64,000 bases of DNA, taken from assembly GCF_029962835.1 (NCBI RefSeq), contig NC_080574.1, forward strand, positions 42,152,501 through 42,216,500, in the 5' to 3' direction. Positions 56,638 to 64,000 of the stretch are shown in pieces. Source of the DNA: Magnolia sinica (taxonomy: Eukaryota; Streptophyta; Magnoliopsida; Magnoliales; Magnoliaceae). Under the pieces are notes generated by a model. The model was not told where the DNA came from, searched no databases, and was given only the letters and a program-made list of their open reading frames with translations. Within the stretch, counting starts at the first letter, position 1, and every line of letters begins with the position of its first letter. Made by a program: the position numbers and the translations under genes.

Positions 56638-58600
56638 TGACTAGTGAGGAAGCCCCAAATACCCCTGGTGCAGGTGCGTCAGCTATACATGTCTTCAATT
56701 ACAACCAGATGAAAGAAAAGATCCACAGTGTGGGATGACTTTGAAGAAGTCATAGTCAATAGTGTTCTAAATATCATATGTATTCACTGCAAGTCAATAT
56801 ATAATAAGAATCATGGGGAGTCAACAACACATTTAAATAGACATAAGCAATTTTTTTAAAAAAGACCAACAATCCCATTAGCAAGTCAACAGTTCTTCTT
56901 ATTTAGTAAGTCTAAAGGGGATGATTCCCAAGTAATAGTTTTTAGTCATAAGTTTGAGAATAACAAAATGAATGAGTAGTATGTCATATTAGTGATCATT
57001 AAAGAAAAATATTTTAGAATGATAAAAAGTAAAATGTTCATGTCTTTTTATCAATTCTTAACCCTCGAGTTGAGAAGGTCTTCCACTCACTGTGCAGAAA
57101 GAGTGCATGAATATGTACATAAATGAGAATATTAAGATGAAAGAAGTTTTGGCATTAGCCTTTAGAATAAGTTTGACGTTTGATTTTTGAACAACGTGCA
57201 ATCAAAGAACAAGATATATTTTATTAATCGCATACTATGTATATGAAGATTGGAAACTCTTTAAGAGAATTTTGAACTTCTGCCACATTCCTCCTTATAT
57301 CGGTTTGCTTATTTTATATTGCATTAACAGTTGTTTACAAAGAAAATTTATGCAATAACTTTAGATAATAATTCAACAAATGATAGTATAATTTTATGTT
57401 TATATAACAAGTTAAAGGCAACCAAAAAATTATTTTTTGATGAAAAATATTCCAGGTCAGGTGTTGTGCTCACATTCTAAACTTGATTGTACAAAAATGG
57501 TTGAAAATAATTGACTACACAATAGAGAATGTAAGAGAGTGTGAAATATATAAGGGGATTGCCTTCAAGATTAAGTATATGGAGTGACATTATCTAATGT
57601 TTGAATGTAACATCTCAAAAAATGTTGAAGTTAGATGTATGTACACGTTATAACTTGACTTACGAAATATTAAATATAACAATGGAATCAGAGTCTACAT
57701 TTTTCTAAATATGGGGAGTATGAGAAAATATATTTTTGGTTGTTGAGTGCAGATGATTGGCATAAAGGAAAAAAAAAGTTCATTACTTTCTCTAAGTTTT
57801 TTATGACTGCATGAAGATTGTTTATGAAAATAAGTATACAATCACGAATATGTTTCTTCTGTCACTTTGTAAGATTAAGAATGCCCTAAAAATGGCAGTG
57901 TAGGTACATATTTTATACGACAAGTGATAATTGGTATGCATATGAAGTTTGAAAAGTATTGGGACGAATATCATTTGTTGATGGCCTTAACAGTTGTTCT
58001 TGATCCTCGTTGTAATATGGGCTTAGAGTTTATTTTTATGAATATTTATTCTATTGAAAGTGCTTTAACGGAGACCTCCAAGGTTCATCGTGTACTAAAA
58101 AAATTATAAATTCTATACTACTAGTTTACCTACCACTAGTGTTAAAGAAGTTAGAACTATGGATGTATCTATAAGTGATGATCATGTGCTTAGTGAATAT
58201 ATGTCTTACTTAGCACAAGAAAAAAAAAGTTCAGATAAATGAATCAGTGTTAGAATTGTATATAAAATATCCAATCATAAAGTGCTTAAACTTTGATGTT
58301 TTGGAATGGTGGAATATGAGAGTTAGTGAATCAAAATAACCTGTATTATCTGTGATGGAATGAGACATATTATCAATATCAATTTCAACAGTGGCATCAG
58401 AATCCACTTTTAGCACGGGGAGTAGGGTTGTGAGTAAGCATTGAAGTTACTTTCATAAAAACTAGTTGAAGCATTAATTTGTACACAAGATTGGTCGCAT
58501 CTAATATTGGGAGGTAATATTAATGATGAGGAAGATGAAAAGATTGAGAGTCAAGATGAGATTGCACCTACGACAACAACTACATGAAGGCGATTATAAA
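56638..58600 (+). pseudogene. hAT transposase (BED zinc finger, RICESLEEPER-like), heavily decayed
   Basis: The ATG at 56638 begins 'MTSEEAPNTPGAGASA'. A BED zinc finger follows in a shifted frame: 'STVWDDFEEVIVNS', 'CIHCKSIYNKNHGESTTHLN' and 'RHKQFF' (about 56720-56850). The catalytic-domain region reads 'TLDNNSTNDSIILCLYNKLK' (about 57358-57420) and 'QVRCCAHILNLIVQKWLKII' (about 57450-57515). 'FEKYWDEYHLLMALTVVLDP' is at 57945-58005. The C-terminal dimerisation region reads 'FDVLEWWN'-like sequence near 58290 and 'STVASESTFSTGSRVVSKH' near 58385-58440. More than ten stops and frameshifts are present. The family cuts and pastes DNA with 8-bp target duplications; this copy is dead. Confidence 0.8.
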
Positions 58601-59290
58601 AATTTAAAAAAAAAATATTCTATTGAAACTTGAATGTTATGTGATGTTACTTGAGTTGAAAATGGTGTAATATTTTTACTACATGAAGGCCAACAGTTGC
58701 CCGTTTGAGAATTTTTATGTTGCCAGACATACATACAATGTATTTTTTTAAGCATAAAAATCTTCAAATTATCTCAATTTTTACAGTTTAAGGTTAGATA
58801 AATCGAAATATTTCCATCTTCAAATATCCATACTTTGTGTGGATACTTGACATGGGAGTCAAATGCAGGATTAAAAGTCATAATGGATGAAAGTTATGAT
58901 ACACGAAGAGAAGAGAATCAGATAACTATTAGGGAAGAGGAAGAGGAGGAAGACAGATTATTAAAATTTGAAGATGAGCAATTATAACTCGAGTTGAAAC
59001 ATAACATGGAAGAGGCTTTTAGACATCAATGATGTCCTTCAAGACAATATGATGTCGAAGTATGATTGAGCACGACCAAAAAGAAGAAGAGTAACAAAGC
59101 ATCTAAGTTTCTCTAGAGTCTCGGTACATTTTATAGGGTATTGGGAACTCCATATAAATCTGCTTATAAAGAAAGTTTGAAAATTATAGTTCAAACTATA
59201 CAAGATCATGATGAAAAACTTTGCTTACCTTTTCAACCAATAGATGTGAATGAGTACCTATATGAAGATTAAGAAAACAAATTAAGCTCG
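58601..59290 (+). other. hAT 3' flanking region with an acidic fragment of unknown type
   Basis: Near 58900-59030 a frame gives a Glu/Asp-rich stretch, 'REEEEEEDRLLKFEDEQL', then 'LKHNMEEAFRH', and further on 'YKSAYKESLKIIVQ'. It may be a second, rearranged piece of a hAT-like protein. I do not recognise it with confidence. Confidence 0.3.
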
Positions 59291-59305
59291 ATAAACAAAT
59301 CTCCT

Positions 59306-59444
59306 TATATATACATTAGACACACACACACACACACACACACTCATGCTATAGTGGGATTTTACCGCCTATGGATACTCGAACCCTTGACTGGGTGTTG
59401 AAACTAATGAGAGTCTACCACCTGAGCAAGAGTAAGGATCCCGG
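59306..59444 (-). mobile_element. tRNA-derived SINE with 14-bp TSD
   Basis: Read on the minus strand from 59444, it has an A-box-like TTGCTCAGGTGGTAGAC (about 59415-59431) and a B-box-like GGGTTCGAGTATCC (about 59372-59386), then a 3' end with (TG)n. The 14 bases TAAACAAATCTCCT at 59292-59305 are repeated exactly at 59445-59458. RNA polymerase III internal promoter boxes plus a long TSD point to a SINE inserted by LINE-type reverse transcription. It lies within the hAT relic. It is too diverged and too short of conserved arms for a functional tRNA gene. Confidence 0.75.
59323..59344. repeat. CA microsatellite at the SINE 3' end
   Basis: (CA)11 on the plus strand, which is (TG)n at the 3' end of the minus-strand SINE. 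It may have grown from the SINE tail. Confidence 0.9.
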
Positions 59445-59458
59445 TAAACAAATCTCCT

Positions 59459-59689
59459 ATAAAAATAAAATAAAATAAAGACAAACACATCATCGTATGA
59501 CAGAAGTGATAGATCTAATTCAAATGTAAGAGGTAACTACCATGGACATGGCTATGGTTATACCATGAATGTACTCCTCCTATGAAAGATATTAAGTTTA
59601 TGTTATGAACATTGTAAGTTTTGTAATATTTTCTCTATTTCCATTTGTAAGTCGTCTTTGATTTTCACTTCTACATATATGATATATTG
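59459..59689. other. AT-rich non-coding DNA in the hAT relic
   Basis: An A-rich run (AAAATAAAATAAAATAAAG) follows the SINE TSD at 59460-59479. No gene or domain is seen. Confidence 0.5.
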
Positions 59690-59905
59690 GGTTTTATATA
59701 TAAACTTGAACTCAAATTCGAACTTGATTAGATAGATCCAACTCAAACTCGGCTCCAGCTAGCCTGAGTTGTCAATTGCACCAAGCCGAGTTGGCTAGCT
59801 CAACTTGAGGACCGAGCTGAGCAAATTTGGGCTAAGGTAAGCTACTGGCCAAATTGAGTTGAGCTGGGCTAAGCTTTACTCAATTCAGATCGGTGTCCAG
59901 CTCTA
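59690..59905 (+). repeat. hAT subterminal motif region and right end
   Basis: Motifs such as CTCAACTTGAGG, CCGAGCTGAGC, GAGTTGAGCTGGGC and CAACTCAAACTCGG recur on both strands. The end is CGGTGTCCAGCTCTA at 59905. Clustered short motifs of this kind are transposase-binding regions in plant hAT elements. Confidence 0.55.
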
Positions 59906-61701
59906 TTTATATGATACCCATAAATATCCAAATGATTCAATTTTATTTCTATAAGAGTCATTAAGATTGTGAATGCTAGGTTTACTAAGAACACTAAAGA
60001 TAATGGGAGCACAAACTACATGAATGTTGTATCTGGAGAAGAGCGAATTATGATTCTCACCACAATCATTTTAAGTAGCGCGATTATCCATCTATCAGTG
60101 GATCCGGATATCCCTTTAAATGTCCATATAGAACCTTAAATAAAACTCATTTAATAAGGAAATGAAAAGTTAATTTAAAATAATAAGCCCTTAAGATGAT
60201 CACATAAGGAGATAATGTCTGCGATTTCAAATGATTATACAGTTTTGTAGGAGCATAAGCTTGACATAGGGGTGGAAAAAGATCCCGTATCTTTTTCACA
60301 AGTAAAATAAAGTGTGAATTCTTGTCATTGGTTCAATGACATGAAATATGAATTGAAATCTAGTAAGGACAACAAAGTATGAGACATTTGTTGAATTGCT
60401 TGAAGGGATTAGGCCGATTGGTTGTAAGTGAGTATTCAAAACCAAATGGAACTCTAAGGGTAATGTCAAAAGGTATACAACTATACTAGTTATAAAAGGT
60501 TTCACTAAGTGTGAAGGCATCGATTTCAATGAGACTTTCTCGCATGTCTCTAAGAAAGACTCCTTTAAGATCATTATAGCTTTTATGCCTTATATAAATC
60601 TGGAGCTACATCAAATGGGCATGTGAACTAAGTTTCTCAATGGAGATCCAGATGAGAATGTATACATGTTGTAGCTAAATGTTTTAAAAACCAAATGCTA
60701 ATAGTATTTAGTTTGTAAACTTAAGAGGTCTATTTGTGGATTTAATGAGGCATCACAACGGTAGTTTCTAAAGTTTCATGAAGTTGTTTCCTTGTATGGT
60801 TTCATTGAAAATATTGTAGATGAGTGTATACATGTGAAAGTTAGTGGGAATAAGTTTATTATACTAATATTGTATGTTGACAATATTTTGTTGGCCAATA
60901 ATGATATTGTATTATTGCACGAAACTAAATAAATTTATATTTTAAAACTTTGAGATGAAAGATCTTGGTAGCGCATCATTTGTCATTGTCATTTAAATTC
61001 ATCGAGACATATCACGCAGACTACTTGGCTGGTCATAGATGGCTTATGTTGATAGGGTTCTCGAAATGTTTGACACGCAAGGTTCTGCTTCTAGCCAAGT
61101 ACCTATTATGAAGGGTGATAAGCTTGGCCAATTTCGATATCATGAGAATGACCTAGGAAAGGACAGGAAAAAAGATATTCCTTATGCATAGTAGTAGGGA
61201 GTTTTATGTATGCTTAGCAATAAAGAGGATCACTTATACTTATGTTTGTAGGCGTTTAAATATTACTTTTGCAGTTGAATATTGGGCATGTATCTTAATC
61301 ATATAAGGATGAATCATTAAATAGTTGTCAAGAATATATTGTGTTACCTGCAAAGAACAAATAAATTCGTACTTACATATAGAAATGTGCAACCATTTAG
61401 AACTAGTTGGACATACAGATATAGATTTGTTGGCTGCCTTCAACAAGAAGTCTACCTCAACCTACGTTTTCATGATAGAATTGTACCATGACAGCGTGAC
61501 ATAATATGACTTTATCTATGATAAAAGCGGAATAGGTAACTTCTCTCGAGTCTATGTATGAGGCGATATGGCTGCAAGTTTTATCCAATGCATAATTGTC
61601 TAGTTTCTATAAAACTCACCCACACGAAGCAGGTGGTGGTGGATTTACTCTCTAAAGGTCATTCTGTCGCGCCACTTATGAGGCATATTTTTTATGGGGA
61701 T
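59906..61701 (+). pseudogene. Copia-1: integrase end, RT and RNase H, broken, to polypurine tract
   Basis: The reading resumes with weak integrase C-terminal sequence ('RVIKIVNARF' near 59955-59985) and a linker with 'HKEIMSAISNDYTV' (about 60200). RT follows: 'GVKWVFKTKWNSKGNVKRY' (about 60418-60475), 'GIDFNETFSHVSKKDSFKII' (about 60518), 'LYVDNILLANND' (about 60869-60905; the YVDD box is YVDN), then 'ETK' and 'FEMKDLG'-like sequence near 60950. RNase H fragments run to about 61640 with many stops. TTATGGGGATTG at 61692-61703 is the polypurine tract before the LTR. The catalytic change and stops make it non-functional. It is probably the 3' half of the element that starts at 26500. Confidence 0.7.
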
Positions 61702-62801
61702 TGTTGACCTAAAAAAGCACTGAGTAGTGGGAGCTTCAGTTTGATCCGATTCAAGTACAGACATTGGAGATCTCATTTATTTTTAAGAGTTTTGTTATTC
61801 AATTTATATCATATTTATCTTTTAATGTGCACAATTAGTTTCGAATAAGCAGGATTCTAGTTTATGTCTTATTGGAAACACCTTCAATATGATCACTCGA
61901 AGATATGCGCGTATGATCACATTGAATGTGTAATCTTCATACTACATCTCATATCCTTGGTTCATTCCGTTAAAGTTATTAGTATTCGTGACTGTGATTC
62001 GTCACACTTCAAAAAGATTAAATATTGTGTTGAGTACCACGATCCAATATCAGTGGCCTTGATGGACTATACCTGACAAGTGTTGTTCGTAATTATCGAA
62101 TGATGATGCTTTAAATACTAATATGACGTCTATTAGGAACTTTCAAAACAAATGAATTTTACAAAATATTTTGCATAAAATAAAGTAAAATATTTTTTTC
62201 TTTGAGAGGTCAATATATTATAAGTGAGAGAATATAAGACTCCTATTAGGTGTGCCGCACATGATAATCAGTTTTGATCTAACCGTCGGATTATTCAGAT
62301 TGAGCAATTTAGTGAGCCTAACTATAATTATGATCATTAATATAGGTTTGGGGTGAGATGATTGAACCATTGTCTCTATACACATTTATTAAGATGGATA
62401 TAAAAACTTGTTGTATTTGATGTCTCAAATCTAATCAGATTCTGCGTAGATCTTTTCGCAAAATTATGAAATTGCGGGATTTGTTTCCGATTTCATTTAG
62501 GATTCTTTCCAAGGCTATATATATGGGTGTAAACGAGATTAGGAAGCATTCCAAGGGTTTCTAAATAGTTCTAGGGTTTCAAAGGGGTGTAGCAAGGGTG
62601 AGATTCGAGGTTGTTCGAATCGAGTAAGCATTCTCTCTTTGTAATTTTTGCTTTCATAATGAATTTTTGTCGCTTTGTGCTGTGATTTTTTTCCAAAAGG
62701 TTTTTCCACGTTAAATTGTTGTGTTCTCCTTCCTTTTTGCTTAGTGCTTTTAGATTGTTATCCTAGATTCATCTTTGTGTGATTCCACCGTTTCCCCGAC
62801 A
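61702..62801 (+). mobile_element. Ty1/copia LTR (1,100 bp)
   Basis: It starts TGTTGACC directly after a polypurine tract and ends CCCCGACA directly before a PBS. It therefore has the features of a 3' LTR on its left and of a 5' LTR on its right. A TATA box, CTATATATAT, lies at 62515-62524, about 280 bases from the right end. No second copy of this LTR is present in the window. Confidence 0.75.
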
Positions 62802-62803
62802 AG

Positions 62804-62817
62804 TAGTATCATAGCAA
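62804..62817 (+). promoter_or_regulatory. Primer-binding site after the copia LTR, degenerate
   Basis: TAGTATCATAGCAA resembles TGGTATCAGAGC followed by AA, the initiator-Met PBS, with two mismatches in the core. It lies two bases after the LTR end. Confidence 0.6.
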
Positions 62818-63237
62818 TCTTTGGGGCGTAGGCTTAAATCTGTAGGATTTGCAATAATGGGAAGCACTAGGTATAATATTGAGAAGTACTCAGCTAAAAA
62901 TAACTTTGAGTTATGGAAGATCAAGATGATCAGTTCCTTAACTAAGCAAGGTGAAGATGGTGCTCTTGAGGAGAGAAAGTCGACTATGAGTGATGATGAT
63001 TGGAATACGCTTGAAAAAAAGGCCTTATCCTCAATTTGTTTGTGTCTCACGGATGAGGTTCTTGATAATGTTTTGAGGGAGAAAACTGTAGTTGGTTTAG
63101 GGGCAAAGTTAGAGGATATTTATGTGAAAAAATTCACTGAAAATCGCCTACACTTGAAGCTACAATTATTCACCTTCAAGATGGCAGAAGGTGGAGATGT
63201 GGAGACCCACATCATTTACTTTAATAAATTAATTTGC

Positions 63238-63400
63238 AAGTTGCTAGATATAGAGGAAGTGGTCAAAGATGAAGATCAGGCATGCATAGTGTTGAATTCT
63301 CTTCCACCATCATATGAGTCATTGTTCATTAGGCATAGCAAATAAATCTCTAAGTGTGGACACCGTTATCTCAGCCCTTCAAGGGAAGACCATGAGAAAG
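63238..63400 (+). repeat. Perfect tandem duplication, first copy (163 bp)
   Basis: This is identical by eye to 63402-63564 with a one-base spacer, giving a 164-base period. The period is not a multiple of three, so it breaks the gag frame. It could be a recent duplication or an assembly artefact. Confidence 0.95.
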
Positions 63401-63401
63401 A

Positions 63402-63564
63402 AAGTTGCTAGATATAGAGGAAGTGGTCAAAGATGAAGATCAGGCATGCATAGTGTTGAATTCTCTTCCACCATCATATGAGTCATTGTTCATTAGGCAT
63501 AGCAAATAAATCTCTAAGTGTGGACACCGTTATCTCAGCCCTTCAAGGGAAGACCATGAGAAAG
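63402..63564 (+). repeat. Perfect tandem duplication, second copy (163 bp)
   Basis: The second copy of 63238-63400. The junction reads GAGAAAG then AAAGTTGCTAG, an AAAG overlap that could have mediated slippage. Confidence 0.95.
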
Positions 63565-63897
63565 ATAAATATTGACGTACGGATATCTTCTGATGCACTG
63601 TTTTATGAGGGGCAGGAATACTGAGTGAGGTACAAGATCTTGAAGACTTAGATCCAAATCAAAGGGTAAGGGCAAAGGTAAATTAAAGTGTCGAAACTTT
63701 GGGATTACCGGACATATAAAGGAGGATTGTACAAATCTTAAAGTAAAGAAAGAAAACTCAAAGGCTTCTTTCAGGGAGGCCAATATTGTCACATCTGATG
63801 AAGAGGCTAGTGGAGGTGATGTTCTTTCTGGGTCCATGATCAGACAATTGCACGACAATCATAGAAACGAGTGGATCCTTGACACAGGAGTATTATA

Positions 63898-64000
63898 TGT
63901 CATACCCCAAACTCGAAAACTGGGCTCACAAAATTCCTAATCACCGAATCCAGCGCCGACCTTCATAATACCCCATTCTCGGCTCCCGGCACCCATATAC
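63898..64000 (+). mobile_element. Start of another LTR, cut by the window edge
   Basis: TGTCATACCCCAAACTCG directly follows copia-2 protease sequence. This is a typical start of Del/Tekay-like chromovirus LTRs in plants and differs from the TGTAAC family seen elsewhere here. Only 103 bases are visible, so the orientation and extent are unknown. Confidence 0.55.

Larger units (their letters stand above)
56258..59905 (+). mobile_element. hAT DNA transposon relic
   Basis: It contains a decayed hAT transposase (56638-58600) and ends at 59905 with GGTGTCCAGCTCTA, a plausible degenerate hAT terminal sequence. The last 215 bases hold many GAGCTGAGC/CTCAACTC-type subterminal motifs, typical of plant hAT ends. 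No matching left terminal repeat (TAGAGCTGGACACC) was found, so the left end is uncertain or lost. Athila-like integrase abuts on the left and copia-1 on the right. Confidence 0.6.
62857..63897 (+). pseudogene. Copia-2 gag and start of protease, with internal duplication
   Basis: The likely start is the ATG at 62857, 'MGSTRYNIEKYSAKNNFELW', a standard copia gag start; upstream codons are not ATG. The gag core is open to 63345, including 'LKLQLFTFKMAEGGDVETHI' and 'DEDQACIVLNSLPPSYESL'. A stop after 'FIRHSK' lies within a 163-bp segment that is perfectly duplicated (63238-63400 and 63402-63564), shifting the frame. Afterwards come a Lys-rich stretch, a knuckle 'KCRNFGITGHIKEDC' with its second Cys changed to Phe (about 63690-63735), and the protease start 'WILDTGVLYV' near 63873-63897. 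The DTG is intact, but an LTR inserts at 63898. Confidence 0.8.

Noticed and set aside
59306..59444. tRNA gene
   Set aside because: A- and B-box-like motifs are present, but the cloverleaf arms are not convincing, and a 14-bp TSD and TG tail indicate a SINE.

Overview
This window looks like nuclear DNA from a flowering plant, in a region made almost entirely of transposable elements. The evidence is nested LTR retrotransposons of plant-specific types (Tat-like and Athila-like Ty3/gypsy, chromovirus-type giant LTRs, SIRE-like and other Ty1/copia), a hAT transposase relic and a tRNA-derived SINE. I found no intact host gene, no rRNA or tRNA gene, no CRISPR array and no bacterial-type operon. 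Many GGGCCCAC and 'ggacggtgtggat' phrases give a magnoliid-like impression, but that is only an impression. Every recognisable protein-coding region carries stops, frameshifts or deletions.

Layout. 1-1200: non-coding, GGCCCAC-rich. 1200-14446: a minus-strand Tat-like gypsy element with gag, protease, RT, RNase H, a second RNase H-like domain, integrase and an extra coiled-coil ORF antisense to the rest. Its 5' LTR is split by a 5.05-kb solo LTR (9205-14253, TSD ATCTT). 14447-17007: unclassified DNA, then a PBS-like site, a very short internal region and a chromovirus polypurine tract. 17008-24681: a chromovirus 3' LTR split by a truncated minus-strand SIRE-like copia element (18410-24335) that has an extra downstream ORF. 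26500-32099: the 5' half of a plus-strand copia element, split by a 4.42-kb solo LTR (27028-31449, TSD TAAGG).

32100-59905: a nested stack inside that copia element. It holds a minus-strand Athila-like LTR (LTR-A) with a short internal region, then a plus-strand Athila-like element whose 5' LTR (LTR-B) was entered at its TATA box by a 13.6-kb SIRE-like element (36889-50466). That SIRE element has lost RT, integrase and RNase H and itself carries a 3.6-kb insertion flanked by perfect 230-bp direct repeats. The Athila-like gag-pol continues to 56257, followed by a hAT relic (56258-59905) that carries a 139-bp SINE with a 14-bp TSD. 59906-61701: copia RT and RNase H resume. 61702-62801: a copia LTR. 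62857-63897: a second copia gag directly downstream, with a perfect 164-bp-period tandem duplication. 63898 to the end: the first 103 bases of another LTR.

No genes here work together in a cellular pathway. The functional logic is that of retrotransposition: promoter and R region in the LTR, priming sites (PBS, PPT), gag, protease, RT/RNase H and integrase. Nesting gives relative ages. The most distinctive observations are the 230-bp perfect duplication around the 3.6-kb insertion, arrays of the palindrome TCGACTAGTCGA in LTRs of unrelated copia and gypsy elements, SIRE-2 inserted in the LTR-B TATA box, antisense or downstream extra ORFs in two element types, and the SINE.
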